Shown: positions 20,144 to 30,736 of the stretch, one piece after another
Numbering within the stretch: the stretch's first letter is position 1
How the letters are laid out: the number at the start of each line of letters is the position of its first letter
The notes under the pieces: generated by a model
What the model saw: the letters and a program-made list of their open reading frames with translations, nothing else
Told to the model about the DNA's origin: nothing
Databases searched by the model: none
Assembly: GCF_900106675.1 (NCBI RefSeq)
Contig: NZ_FNOB01000007.1
Span: 62,001-126,000 of the forward strand
Reading direction: 5' to 3'
Length of the DNA: 64,000 bases
Source of the DNA: Allgaiera indica
GTDB taxonomy: Bacteria > Pseudomonadota > Alphaproteobacteria > Rhodobacterales > Rhodobacteraceae
Translations under genes and position numbers: made by a program

Positions 20144-22267
20144 GTGCGGAACGGGGGCCTTCTGGGCCGTCCTGCCCTGGGCCATCCGCTTGACGCGCTG
20201 GTGGCGGCGCGCGGCACGCTGTTCGTCTGGGCGCCGGTCTGCATGGCCGGTGGAATCGGCGGCTATTTCTCGCTTTCGCGTGAACCGGGGGCGGGGCTGT
20301 GGATGCTGTGCGGGCTGGGGCTGGCACTGGTGCTGGTCTGGGCCTGGTACGCGGGGCCGCGTTGGCGGCCGCTGGCGCTGGCGCTGGCGCTGGTGCTGGG
20401 GGGCGGGCTGGTGGCGGCGGCGCGCAGCCACTGGGTGGCGGCGCCGGTGCTGGGACATCGCTACTACGGGCCGGTGACCGGACGCGTCGTGGTGCTGGAT
20501 CGGTCGCTTTCGGACTTCCCGCGCGTGACGCTTGATCGGGTGATGCTGTCGCGGGTCGCATCCGAGGCGACGCCGGCGCGCGTTCGCGTCACCCTTCGCG
20601 GGCGGCTGCCGGGGATCACGCCGGAGCCGGGGCAGGTGGTGATGATCACCGCGCATCTGTCGCCACCGCCCGGACCGGCCGAGCCCGGTGGTTTCGATTT
20701 TCGTCGCATGGCCTGGTTCGACCGGCTGGGCGCCACTGGCTACGCGACCAGCCCGCTGATGCTGTGGCAGCCGGCGCGCGGCGCCTGGCTGGGCCGGCTG
20801 CGGATGGATCTGGCACGCGCGATCCGGGCACGCATTCCCGGCCAGCCGGGTGCCTTCGCCGCGGCCGTGGCCACCGGCGAGCGCGGCGGGATCGCGCGTG
20901 CCACGGCCGATGATTTGCGGGCCTCGAACCTGGCGCATCTGCTGGCGATCTCGGGGCTGCACATGGGGCTGTTGACCGGTTTCGTCTTCGCGGCGCTGCG
21001 TCTGGCGCTGGCCCTGATCCCGCCGCTGGCGCTGCGGCTGCCGGCGAAGAAGATCGCCGCGGTCGGGGCGCTGGCCGCCGCGATGGCCTATCTGGCGCTG
21101 TCGGGGGGCAGTATCGCCACTCAGCGCGCCTTCGTGATGGCGGCGGTGATGCTTGGCGCGGTGCTGGCCGACCGGCGCGCCTTGACGCTGCGGTCCGTGG
21201 CCCTGGCGGCGCTGATCATCCTGTTGCTGCAACCCGAAAGCCTGACCGAGCCGGGGTTTCAGATGTCCTTTGCCGCCACCACCGCGCTGGTCGCGGCCTT
21301 CGGGGCGCTACGCGGCCGCGCCTGGCGCCCGGGGGCGGCGCCGTTGCGGGCCGCATTGGCGCTGGTGTTTTCCTCCTTCGTCGCCGGGCTCGCCACCGCG
21401 CCGATCGCCGCCGCCAGCTTCAACCGGCTGGCCGAATACGGGCTATTGGCCAATGTGTTGTCGGTGCCGGTCATGGGCCTGGTGGTCATGCCGGCGGCGG
21501 TGATCGCGGCGCTCATGGCGCCGGTCGGCCTGGCCGGGCCGGCGCTTTGGGCCATGGGGCTGGGGGCGCAGTGGATCCTGGCGGTGGCGCATTGGGTGGC
21601 GGGGCTTTCGGGCGCGGTCGTCCCGGTGGTGACGCCGCCCGGATGGGTGCTGCCCGTGCTGGCGCTAGGCGCCTTGCTGTTGATGCTCTGGCGCGGCCGC
21701 CTGCGCTGGGGCGGGGCGCTGGTGATGGCGGCTGCGCTGGCCGGCTGGACCATGGCAGAGCGCCCTGCCTTGCTGATCTCTGCCGATGGCCGCCTCGCGG
21801 GGCTGATGACGCCCTCCGGTCGCGCGCTTTCTTCGGCGACCGCGGCGGGCTTTGCCGCCCGCAGTTGGCTGGAAAACGACGGCGACGCAGCCGCCCGGGA
21901 CGCCGCCGCCGCGCGGCCGGGATTCGCCGGGTCGAAGACCGCCCGGACCTTTGACCTCGGCCGCTGGTCGGGCGTCGTTCTTGGTCGCCGTGCCGCGCCA
22001 GACATGCTGCAGGCCGCCTGCCGCAAGGACGCGATCGTCATCACCGCCGCCGCCGCGCCCGGCTTTCGCGGCCCATGTCGGATCTTCGATGCCGGATCGC
22101 TTGCCCGGCAGGGCGCCGTGGCGATCAACCCCGAAGGCGACAGGCTTATCGTCCGGCGTGCCGATCAGGTCGCCGGCGACCGGCCCTGGGTGCGCATGCC
22201 GCGCCCCTATTCCCAGCGTCGCCGGGATGGCGGGCCGCCAATGTCTCGCGGCGGGGCGGCGCGTTAA
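20144..22267 (+). CDS. comEC: ComEC/Rec2-family DNA uptake channel protein
   Basis: ComEC forms the inner-membrane channel for single-stranded DNA in natural transformation. The 707-residue protein has N-terminal membrane segments, an OB-like soluble region (about residues 100-200), and the competence core with [20 protein letters not shown] and [14 protein letters not shown] second membrane block and a soluble tail follow. The C-terminal tail is a reduced form of the metallo-beta-lactamase-like domain; its metal-binding HxHxD motif is not visible. The GTG start follows AAGGA. The stop overlaps the lexA stop by four bases. Whether this organism is competent cannot be told. Confidence 0.9.
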   Translation: MRNGGLLGRPALGHPLDALVAARGTLFVWAPVCMAGGIGGYFSLSREPGAGLWMLCGLGLALVLVWAWYAGPRWRPLALALALVLGGGLVAAARSHWVAAPVLGHRYYGPVTGRVVVLDRSLSDFPRVTLDRVMLSRVASEATPARVRVTLRGRLPGITPEPGQVVMITAHLSPPPGPAEPGGFDFRRMAWFDRLGATGYATSPLMLWQPARGAWLGRLRMDLARAIRARIPGQPGAFAAAVATGERGGIARATADDLRASNLAHLLAISGLHMGLLTGFVFAALRLALALIPPLALRLPAKKIAAVGALAAAMAYLALSGGSIATQRAFVMAAVMLGAVLADRRALTLRSVALAALIILLLQPESLTEPGFQMSFAATTALVAAFGALRGRAWRPGAAPLRAALALVFSSFVAGLATAPIAAASFNRLAEYGLLANVLSVPVMGLVVMPAAVIAALMAPVGLAGPALWAMGLGAQWILAVAHWVAGLSGAVVPVVTPPGWVLPVLALGALLLMLWRGRLRWGGALVMAAALAGWTMAERPALLISADGRLAGLMTPSGRALSSATAAGFAARSWLENDGDAAARDAAAARPGFAGSKTARTFDLGRWSGVVLGRRAAPDMLQAACRKDAIVITAAAAPGFRGPCRIFDAGSLARQGAVAINPEGDRLIVRRADQVAGDRPWVRMPRPYSQRRRDGGPPMSRGGAAR

Positions 22268-22980
22268 TAGCTGCGGATCAGGCCGACGAGGCGGCCCTGC
22301 ACCTTGACACGGTCGCCCGGCAGCATCCGGGTTTCGTAATCCGGGTTCGCTGCCTCCAGCGCGATCATCCCGCCGCGGCGGCGAAACCGTTTCAGCGTGG
22401 CCTCGTGATCGTCGACCAGGGCCACGACGATATCGCCGTTCTCGGCATCTTCCTGGGCGCGGATCACCACCACGTCACCGTCATTGATTCCCGCCTCGAT
22501 CATCGAATCGCCCTTCACCTCCAGCGCGAAATGCCGGGCCGCGCTGGACAGCATAGAGCCCGGCACCGTGACATGATGTGAGACATGGGCGATTGCTTCG
22601 ATGGGAGTGCCCGCCGCGATACGGCCCATCATAGGCAATTCCTGGGCCTGGGCCTGGATCTGCTCGGGAAGCGGGAAATCCGTCGTCGCCGTCGCCCGGT
22701 CTCCCACGATCACACGGGGGGCGAAGGGCCGAGCAGCCGGGTGCGCACTCTCTCCGCCCGCAAGCGCTTCGGGCAGCTTGACGATTTCGATCGCCCGGGC
22801 GCGATGTGCCAGGCGGCGGATGAAACCCCGTTCCTCCAGCGCCGTGATCAGCCGGTGAATGCCCGATTTCGAGCGCAGATCCAGCGCTTCCTTCATCTCG
22901 TCGAAAGAGGGGGGAACGCCATCGGCGCTGAGCCGCTTATTGATGAAATCCAGCAATTCCAGTTGCTTGCGGGTCAACAT
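22264..22980 (-). CDS. lexA: LexA repressor (SOS response)
   Basis: LexA represses DNA damage genes and cleaves itself when RecA filaments form. The 238-residue protein has a winged-helix N-terminus ([17 protein letters not shown]), a self-cleavage Ala-Gly bond in [12 protein letters not shown], catalytic Ser in VKGDSM and Lys in HEATLKRF. An ATG five codons upstream is possible, but MLTRKQ is the usual start. Two overlapping SOS boxes lie just upstream, so autoregulation is expected. It converges with comEC and overlaps its end by four bases. Confidence 0.97.
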   Translation of the reverse strand: MLTRKQLELLDFINKRLSADGVPPSFDEMKEALDLRSKSGIHRLITALEERGFIRRLAHRARAIEIVKLPEALAGGESAHPAARPFAPRVIVGDRATATTDFPLPEQIQAQAQELPMMGRIAAGTPIEAIAHVSHHVTVPGSMLSSAARHFALEVKGDSMIEAGINDGDVVVIRAQEDAENGDIVVALVDDHEATLKRFRRRGGMIALEAANPDYETRMLPGDRVKVQGRLVGLIRSY

Positions 22981-23011
22981 TCGGCGGGCTCCCAATCATT
23001 TTCGTAGGGCG

Positions 23012-23037
23012 GTTCGATGAATGTTCTACCCGTGTTC
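23012..23037 (-). promoter_or_regulatory. Two overlapping LexA operators (SOS boxes) upstream of lexA
   Basis: The alphaproteobacterial SOS box is GTTC-N7-GTTC. Here three GTTC units occur at 23012, 23023 and 23034, exactly 11 bases apart, so the central unit is shared by two complete boxes (23012-23026 and 23023-23037). They lie 32-57 bases upstream of the lexA start codon, the expected promoter position. Confidence 0.88.
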
Positions 23038-23047
23038 CGGTTTTGTG

Positions 23048-24247
23048 TCAACCTGCCGCGGGTTGCAGAGGTAGGTACTCGACCACCTCGCCGGCCTTGC
23101 GCGGCCCGTCACCCACCGGGCGCAGCAACAGTGCATCGGCCTCTGTCAGAATGGTCAGAAGCGCGCTGTCCTGGCGCTCGAACGGGGTGATGCGGGGCAG
23201 CCCCGTGCCCGGCGACAGACGCGACCGCATGTAATGCGCGCGCGCCCCGTTGGGGCCCAGATCGCATGTCAGTTCCGCCCGCGCGTGTGCCGGGGGTTGA
23301 GCCGGAAGGCCCTGCATCGCCCGCAACATCGGAAGCATGAAGATATGACCGCAAACGATTGACGAAACAGGATTTCCTGGAAGGCCAAGCATGGCTGAAC
23401 CACCAAGGCGCCCGGCCATCAGCGGCTTGCCGGGCCGCATCGCGACCTTGTAGAAGGCGCGATCGAGCCCCATGTTTTCCGCGACCTTGCCGACAAGGTC
23501 GTGATCCCCGACCGAGGCGCCGCCGACGGTCACGATCAGATCGGCGTCCTGGGCCAGATGCAGAACCTCTTGCAGCGCCGCTTCCTGGTCGGCCGCGATC
23601 GGCAGCATCCGCCCCTCGGCCCCCACGGATTCGGCCATCGCCTTGAGCGCAAAGGTATTCGAGGCGATGATCTGGTCCGGGCCGGGCGTTTCGCCCGGCA
23701 TCACCAATTCGTCCCCAGTGGCGATCAGTGCCACCCGGGGCCGGCGGTGAACGGTAACCGTGGCGCTGTTCATCGCGGCGATCAGCGCCAGATCGGTGGG
23801 ACGCAGGCAGCGTGGCGCGGAAAGCTGGTCGCCCACGGTGAAATCTGCCCCTGCCGGGCGGATATGAAGGCCGGTATCGAGGCGCACATCCAGACGGATC
23901 TCATCCGAAGTTCTCGTTACATCCTCTTGTATAATAACACGTTTGCCACCAGACGGAACCGGCGCTCCGGTAAAGATGCGCACCGCTTGCCCCGGATTCA
24001 GCGTTCCCGAAAAGCCATGGCCCGCACCGGATTCTCCGATCACCCGATAGCGGGCGCCGGGCTGCGGGTCGGCGTCGGCGATCGCGTAGCCATCCATGGC
24101 CGAGGCGGCAAAGGGCGGCTGGTCGCGACCCGCGACCACCGGGGCGGCCAAGACCCGGCCGGCGGCCTGGGCCAGCGGGATCTCTTCCGTGGGCAACGGC
24201 TTGGCAAGGGCCAGGACATGGGCCAGCGCCTCTTCGACTGAAATCAT
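23048..24247 (-). CDS. moeA: Molybdopterin molybdenumtransferase
   Basis: MoeA inserts molybdate into adenylylated molybdopterin. The 399-residue protein shows the family parts in order: [19 protein letters not shown]-type segment ([17 protein letters not shown]), the MoCF-domain motifs [11 protein letters not shown] and [14 protein letters not shown], and [13 protein letters not shown] with GLPGNPVSS. The start overlaps the moaC stop in ATGA. It ends a minus-strand run of deacetylase, trpC, moaC and moeA. Confidence 0.95.
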   Translation of the reverse strand: MISVEEALAHVLALAKPLPTEEIPLAQAAGRVLAAPVVAGRDQPPFAASAMDGYAIADADPQPGARYRVIGESGAGHGFSGTLNPGQAVRIFTGAPVPSGGKRVIIQEDVTRTSDEIRLDVRLDTGLHIRPAGADFTVGDQLSAPRCLRPTDLALIAAMNSATVTVHRRPRVALIATGDELVMPGETPGPDQIIASNTFALKAMAESVGAEGRMLPIAADQEAALQEVLHLAQDADLIVTVGGASVGDHDLVGKVAENMGLDRAFYKVAMRPGKPLMAGRLGGSAMLGLPGNPVSSIVCGHIFMLPMLRAMQGLPAQPPAHARAELTCDLGPNGARAHYMRSRLSPGTGLPRITPFERQDSALLTILTEADALLLRPVGDGPRKAGEVVEYLPLQPAAG

Positions 24248-24720
24248 GGCTTTGCCTCGTAGCGTCCTGATTTTCCGCCATCTTTCAGATCCAGACGGAT
24301 ATCGGTCAGGACCATGGACTTGTCTGCCGCCTTGACCATGTCATAGACGGTCAGCGCCGCGGTCGAGACGGCGGTAAGGGCCTCCATCTCCACCCCGGTC
24401 TGGCCGCCAGTCTTCACCGTGGCGGTGATGCGGATGCCCGGCAAATCAGGGTCGGCGGTCAGGTCCAGCGCCACCTTGGTGATCGGCAGCGGATGACATA
24501 GCGGGATCAGCTCTGACGTCTTCTTCGCCCCCATGATCCCGGCCAGCCGCGCGACGCCCAGGACATCCCCTTTCTTCGCGCGACCTTCTATAATGAGTTC
24601 AAGGGTTTCCGGCGCCATCTTTACAGCGCCAGAGGCCACTGCGATACGCGCGGTCACCGGTTTTTCGGAGACGTCGACCATATGGGCATGGCCCTTGTCG
24701 TCGAAATGCGTCAGCGCCAT
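24244..24720 (-). CDS. moaC: Cyclic pyranopterin monophosphate synthase
   Basis: MoaC, working with MoaA, converts GTP-derived 3',8-cyclo-GTP to cyclic pyranopterin monophosphate, the first stable molybdenum-cofactor precursor. The 158-residue product matches family length and contains [25 protein letters not shown] and [19 protein letters not shown]. Its ATG overlaps the trpC stop and its stop overlaps the moeA start, both as ATGA, so the three genes are tightly coupled. Confidence 0.96.
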   Translation of the reverse strand: MALTHFDDKGHAHMVDVSEKPVTARIAVASGAVKMAPETLELIIEGRAKKGDVLGVARLAGIMGAKKTSELIPLCHPLPITKVALDLTADPDLPGIRITATVKTGGQTGVEMEALTAVSTAALTVYDMVKAADKSMVLTDIRLDLKDGGKSGRYEAKP

Positions 24721-25538
24721 CAGGAAGCCTCCGCCGGATGGCGCTCGACCGGATCGGTCAGCAACGCGCGGGTGGCCGCCGCGACATCGCGCTGGCGCAT
24801 CAGGCTTTCGCCGATCAGGAAGCAGCGGGCGCCGTAGCCGGCCATGTCGGCCAGGTCCGCCGGCGTGAACAGCCCGCTTTCGCACACCAGGGTCCGGTCC
24901 TTGGGTGCGCCGCGTGACAATTCGCGCGTTACATCAAGAGATACTTCGAACGTGTTGAGATTGCGGTTATTTATGCCAAGTAGAGAAGAAGTCAATCGCA
25001 TCGCGCGGGCCAGTTCGGGCGCATCGTGGACCTCGACCAGCACATCCATGCCCCAATCAGTCGCGGCGGCCTCCAACTCGGCCGCCTGGCCGTCCGAGAC
25101 GCTGGCCATGATGATCAGGATGCAATCGGCGCCAAGCGCCCTGGCCTCGGCCACCTGATAGGGATCGTACAGGAAATCCTTGCGCAAGGCCGGCAGGGCA
25201 CAGGCGGCGCGCGCCTGGGTCAGATAGGCGTCGGCGCCCTGGAAACTGGGGGTGTCGGTCAGCACCGACAGGCAGGTGGCGCCGCCCTCGGCATAGGCGC
25301 GGGCCAGCGCCGGCGGGTCGAAATCGGGGCGGATCAACCCCTTGGATGGGCTGGCCTTCTTGATCTCGGCGATCAGGCCATAGCCGTGGGCGGCGGCCCG
25401 CGTCAGCGCCTGTGCGAAGCCGCGCGGCGGATCGGCGTCGCGCGCCGCGGCCTCGACCTGCGACAGCGGCCGCCGGGCCTTGCGGGTGGCGACCTCTTCC
25501 AGTTTGTAGGCCTTGATCTTGTCGAGGATGGTGGACAT
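24720..25538 (-). CDS. trpC: Indole-3-glycerol phosphate synthase
   Basis: TrpC closes the indole ring from CdRP in tryptophan synthesis. The 272-residue TIM-barrel protein has the catalytic stretch [16 protein letters not shown], the [10 protein letters not shown] loop, [22 protein letters not shown] and [10 protein letters not shown]. It is a monofunctional TrpC with no TrpF fusion. It begins 9 bases after the deacetylase stop and overlaps moaC. Confidence 0.96.
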   Translation of the reverse strand: MSTILDKIKAYKLEEVATRKARRPLSQVEAAARDADPPRGFAQALTRAAAHGYGLIAEIKKASPSKGLIRPDFDPPALARAYAEGGATCLSVLTDTPSFQGADAYLTQARAACALPALRKDFLYDPYQVAEARALGADCILIIMASVSDGQAAELEAAATDWGMDVLVEVHDAPELARAMRLTSSLLGINNRNLNTFEVSLDVTRELSRGAPKDRTLVCESGLFTPADLADMAGYGARCFLIGESLMRQRDVAAATRALLTDPVERHPAEAS

Positions 25539-25547
25539 GGGGTTCCT

Positions 25548-27212
25548 TCAGGGGGTGAGCGTGGCGGTGACCGGCGCCAGGGCTAGGGTGCGGGCGCGGC
25601 TGTCGCCGGCCCATTCCTTCAGGCCCTCGATCGTATCGGGTCGGGTGTGTCCAAGGACGGTGACCCGGCCCTCTTGCGCGGCCTTGAAGGCGGCGCGGTC
25701 AAGGTAGCGGGTGATCGTGAACGGGTTTTCGTCCGCGGCGTCGAGGCGGCGGTATATCCGCGCGGCGGGCAGATCGCTGACTTGCGCGATCTGATGCGCG
25801 GCATCCAGGCCGTGTGCATAGGTCAGCAGCGCCAGGCCGCGTTCGGCCAGCAGTGACACGATCTTTTGCGACAGGCCGCGGTCGGCTTCGAACCCACCCT
25901 CGGCGGAGTCGAGAACGCCGATGGCCTGCGGAACCACCTGTTGATAGCGCGCGAAGATCTTGCGCAGGTCGGCGTCGCTGGCGCTGGCGGGAATTCCGCG
26001 GGCAAGGATCACGACCTCGTGCCCCGCGGCCCGGTAAAGGCGCGCGGCGGCGGCGGCATCCGGCGCGGCGGGGTCGATCGCGAAGGTGATGTTCATCGGC
26101 AGCGCGGCCAGCTTGGCGCGGTCCAGCGTGCCGCCCGTGTCTATCAGGATGATCGAGAGCAGGGGCTTTTGCTGCGGGTTCTCGAAGCCGACGGCATAGC
26201 GCCGGTAGGCGGGCAGCGCGGCATCGTCCTGGGCTGGCGGCGTGGTGGCGTCGGGCGTCGTTTCGGACGGCGTGGTGCCTTGCGCCGCGGCGACGGTGGG
26301 CAGCCGGTCGGTGACCACGCCCTGAGTGTTCCGCCCAAAGCCCGGCTGCGGCGCCCCGGCAATGCGCGGCATCCCTTCAGCGACCTTCGGAAGCAGCGCG
26401 GACGGGCGCGGCGCCTGGTTCCGGGCGAGCGCCTCCTGGTTCTGGGGTTGGGGCCGGGGGCCAAGCCCGGTGCCGGGGCTGCCGGGCCGCAATACCAGGG
26501 GCGCTGGCTGCGCCTCGGCGGTGGGCGCGGCTTCGGGGGTTGCGGGGCCCGCGGTCGCGCGCGGTGTCTGTTTGGGCACCACAGGGGCTGGGCCGCCGCC
26601 GACCGGGGCGTTGGGCGCGCGGTCTTCGCGCAGCAGGGCGGTGGCGGCGGGCGCGGCGGTGTCAAGGCGCAGCTTGGGCGGCGCCTGAACCGGGCCGGGC
26701 GCCGACCCGGCGGGGCTTGGCGCCTGGGGCGCCCGCGTCGCGGCGGATTCGGTCACCGGCGTCTCGCCGCTCGGCGCGGCCATCGCGGCGGGCTCGGTCC
26801 CCGGCGCCGCGCCAAGCGAGGCTTCGGGGGCGGGTTCGGGCGCGGTTGCGGAGGTCATGGACGCCGCGGGCGCCCGATCCGCGCCCGTCGGGCCGGGAAG
26901 GGGCGCGGCCGCGGCAGGCGCGGCCTTGCTTGCGGCTTCGCGCGGCGCCGCGGGGGCGGTTTCCGAGACGCCCGGCATGGCGGGTGCGTTCGGCGCGGCC
27001 ACCAGGGCAGGGGGCGCGACCGGGGGGGCTGCGTGCGACGCGCCCGTTTCGGGGGCGGTTCGCGGGGCAGATGCGGTCTTGGCGCCGGCGGGCGACTCGG
27101 GCACGGCGCGCATCTGCGGCGCGGGCGGCGGCGCCAGTTCCGACACCACGCTCAGCCCAAGCCCCGAGACGACCACGCCCGCAAGCGCCCCTTTTACAAA
27201 GCCACTGGCCAT
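25548..27212 (-). CDS. Divergent polysaccharide deacetylase family protein with long Ala/Pro linker
   Basis: The 554-residue protein has an N-terminal membrane segment or uncleaved signal (about residues 4-24, VKGALAGVVVSGLGLSVVSE). An Ala/Pro-rich low-complexity stretch follows to about residue 350, then a C-terminal divergent polysaccharide deacetylase (YibQ/DUF610) domain starting LLSIILIDTGGTLDRAKL. The usual catalytic metal Asp-His set of true deacetylases is not evident, as is normal for this divergent family. GGAGG lies before the ATG at 27212. Envelope location is likely; activity is unknown. It heads the run with trpC, moaC and moeA. Confidence 0.82.
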   Translation of the reverse strand: MASGFVKGALAGVVVSGLGLSVVSELAPPPAPQMRAVPESPAGAKTASAPRTAPETGASHAAPPVAPPALVAAPNAPAMPGVSETAPAAPREAASKAAPAAAAPLPGPTGADRAPAASMTSATAPEPAPEASLGAAPGTEPAAMAAPSGETPVTESAATRAPQAPSPAGSAPGPVQAPPKLRLDTAAPAATALLREDRAPNAPVGGGPAPVVPKQTPRATAGPATPEAAPTAEAQPAPLVLRPGSPGTGLGPRPQPQNQEALARNQAPRPSALLPKVAEGMPRIAGAPQPGFGRNTQGVVTDRLPTVAAAQGTTPSETTPDATTPPAQDDAALPAYRRYAVGFENPQQKPLLSIILIDTGGTLDRAKLAALPMNITFAIDPAAPDAAAAARLYRAAGHEVVILARGIPASASDADLRKIFARYQQVVPQAIGVLDSAEGGFEADRGLSQKIVSLLAERGLALLTYAHGLDAAHQIAQVSDLPAARIYRRLDAADENPFTITRYLDRAAFKAAQEGRVTVLGHTRPDTIEGLKEWAGDSRARTLALAPVTATLTP

Positions 27213-27438
27213 CCTGCCTCCACGAGCCTCTGCCGTTGTTCCCGCCCGGGCCGACGCCGGGTCTGGTGCCGCGCGTTTGCCCCGGAACGGGCCCTTCGGT
27301 CCCCGACCACCCTTGACCCCGGCGCGCGGCTCTGACCATGTATAGCGCGACACGGAACCGGGTTCACCCCCTATCGACATGGACGCGGGGCGCGTCGCGG
27401 CGACACCAGCGCCGGGCGCCGCCGCGGAAAGGGCCGCC

Positions 27439-28020
27439 ATGCTGCTGCTGATCGACAATTACGACAGTTTCACCTACAACCTCGTGCATTTCCTGGGCGA
27501 ATTGGGTACCGAGGTAAAGGTGGTGCGCAACGACAAGATCGAGGTGCAGGAGGCCATCGCGCTGCGCCCCGAAGGCATCGTGCTGTCGCCCGGCCCCTGC
27601 GATCCGGACCAAGCCGGGATCTGCCTGCCGCTGACCGCCGCCGCCGCCGAACAGGGGGTGCCGCTGCTGGGCGTCTGCCTGGGCCATCAGGCCATCGGCC
27701 AGGCCTTCGGCGGCCGTATCGTACGCCATTCCGAGATCGTCCACGGCAAGCTGGGTGAGGTGCAGCACGAAGGTGCGGGCGTCTTTGCCGGGCTGCCAAG
27801 CCCCTTCGCCGCGACCCGCTACCATTCGCTGGTGGTCGACCGCGACAGCCTGCCGCCGGAGCTGGAGGTGACAGGCTGGCTGGAGGACGGCACGATCATG
27901 GGGTTGCGCCACCGCGAAAAGCCGATCCAGGGGGTGCAGTTCCACCCCGAAAGCATCGCCTCGGAACATGGCCACGCGCTGCTGCGCAACTTCCTTGACA
28001 GCCTCAAGGTATCGGCATGA
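27439..28020 (+). CDS. trpG: Anthranilate synthase glutamine amidotransferase subunit
   Basis: TrpG releases ammonia from glutamine for TrpE. The 193-residue class I amidotransferase has [18 protein letters not shown] at the N-terminus, the nucleophile in [17 protein letters not shown] and the His-Glu pair in [12 protein letters not shown]. The ATG at 27439 with GGAAAGGG ahead fits the family start; an ATG 20 codons upstream would add an unrelated Ala-rich leader. It overlaps trpD by ATGA. It is on the opposite strand from trpE and trpC. Confidence 0.95.
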   Translation: MLLLIDNYDSFTYNLVHFLGELGTEVKVVRNDKIEVQEAIALRPEGIVLSPGPCDPDQAGICLPLTAAAAEQGVPLLGVCLGHQAIGQAFGGRIVRHSEIVHGKLGEVQHEGAGVFAGLPSPFAATRYHSLVVDRDSLPPELEVTGWLEDGTIMGLRHREKPIQGVQFHPESIASEHGHALLRNFLDSLKVSA

Positions 28021-29030
28021 GCGACATGAAGACCTACCTGGGCATCGCCCCCGAGCGCCCCCTGACCCGCGAAGAGGCCGAGGGCGCCTTTCAGATCCTG
28101 TTCGACGGAGAGGCGACACCGGCGCAGATGGGTGGCCTGTTGATGGCGCTGCGCACGCGGGGCGAGACAGTGGGCGAATATGCCGCCGCGGCGGCGGTGA
28201 TGCGGGCCAAATGCCTCAAGGTCGCGGCGCCGGCGGGGGCAATGGATATCGTCGGCACCGGCGGCGACGGCAAGGGGACGCTGAACATCTCGACCGCGGC
28301 GGCCTTCGTGGTGGCCGGCGCGGGCGTGCCGGTGGCCAAGCACGGCAACCGCAACCTCAGCTCCAGATCCGGGGCGGCGGATGCGCTGACCGAGTTGGGG
28401 ATCAACGTGATGATCGGCCCGCAGGTGGTGGAAAAGGCGCTGAAGGAGGTGGGGATCGCCTTCATGATGGCGCCGATGCATCATCCGGCGATGCGCCATG
28501 TCGGCCCGGTGCGGATCGAGCTGGGCACGCGGACTCTGTTCAACATCTTGGGGCCGTTGACCAACCCGGCCGGCGTGAGGCGCCAGCTCACCGGCGCCTT
28601 CAGCGCCGATCTGATCCGCCCGATGGCCGAAGTTCTGCAGGCGCTGGGATCCGAAAAGGCCTGGCTTGTGCATGGCGGCGACGGCACCGATGAACTGTCG
28701 ATCGCGGCGCCCTCGATGGTGGCGGCGTTGGAGGATGGGAAGGTGCACGAATTCACGGTCGCGCCCGAGGATGCGGGCCTGCCCACCCACCCGTTCGAGG
28801 CGATCCTGGGCGGCACCCCGGCCGACAACGCCGCTGCGCTGCGCGCGCTGCTGGGCGGCGAAAAGGGCGCCTACCGCGATGCGGTGCTGTTGAATGCCGC
28901 CGCCGCGCTGGTGGTGGCGGACCGGGCCGCCGATCTGAAGGCGGGGGTGGAGATCGCCGCCGAAAGCATCGACTCCGGCGCCGCCAAGGCCAAGGTCGAG
29001 GCGTTGGCGCTGGTCACACAGGCCGGCTGA
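28017..29030 (+). CDS. trpD: Anthranilate phosphoribosyltransferase
   Basis: TrpD joins anthranilate and PRPP. The 337-residue product contains the PRPP loop [14 protein letters not shown], the [21 protein letters not shown] anthranilate region in part, and [13 protein letters not shown]. Length is typical. It overlaps trpG by four bases and converges with trpE across a 185-base gap occupied almost wholly by repeats. Confidence 0.96.
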   Translation: MSDMKTYLGIAPERPLTREEAEGAFQILFDGEATPAQMGGLLMALRTRGETVGEYAAAAAVMRAKCLKVAAPAGAMDIVGTGGDGKGTLNISTAAAFVVAGAGVPVAKHGNRNLSSRSGAADALTELGINVMIGPQVVEKALKEVGIAFMMAPMHHPAMRHVGPVRIELGTRTLFNILGPLTNPAGVRRQLTGAFSADLIRPMAEVLQALGSEKAWLVHGGDGTDELSIAAPSMVAALEDGKVHEFTVAPEDAGLPTHPFEAILGGTPADNAAALRALLGGEKGAYRDAVLLNAAAALVVADRAADLKAGVEIAAESIDSGAAKAKVEALALVTQAG

Positions 29031-29054
29031 TCCGGCTGCGCCGGAGCCTCCGGC

Positions 29055-29080
29055 GGGAGTACTTGGGCCAAGATGAAGAA
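29055..29080 (+). repeat. Direct partial copy of the repeat end block after trpD
   Basis: GGGAGTACTTGGGCCAAGAT followed by GAAGAA is the end block of the composite repeat in plus orientation, starting 24 bases after the trpD stop. It faces the inverted copy that begins at 29093, so the CCAAGATGAAG and CTTCATCTTGG parts form an imperfect hairpin between the two genes. That hairpin may act as a shared terminator or RNA end. Confidence 0.6.
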
Positions 29081-29092
29081 CGCGCCCTAAGC

Positions 29093-29214
29093 TTCTTCAT
29101 CTTGGAGAAAATACTCCACGGGGTCGCCATTTGGCGCGCCGTCGCCATTCGGGCTCGGACCAATGGCGCCCCAATGGCAACTTCGAGCGACAATGGCGAC
29201 GGGGTGTGACCCGC
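29093..29214 (-). repeat. Composite intergenic repeat, long form, minus orientation
   Basis: On the plus strand the order is CTTCATCTTGG, then AAATACTCCACGGGG (29109-29123). Next comes a central region with several CCATT and AATGG units, including GTCGCCATT (29131-29139) paired with AATGGCGAC (29192-29200). It ends with GGGGTGTGACCCG just before the trpE stop. This is the mirror image of the 5023-5109 copy, with a longer central block. Confidence 0.7.
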
Positions 29215-29215
29215 C

Positions 29216-30727
<1,512 letters not shown>

Positions 30728-30736
30728 GGCACCCCC

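Noticed and set aside
25866-27335. Plus-strand open frame of 489 codons over the deacetylase gene
   Set aside because: It is the mirror of the Ala/Pro-rich linker, which reads as Gly/Arg-rich sequence on the other strand. The minus-strand frame has an anchor, a recognisable domain and a ribosome site.
27313-27346. TTGACC with TATAGC as a trpG promoter
   Set aside because: The spacer is 22 bases, too long for a standard sigma-70 promoter; no better pair was found nearby.
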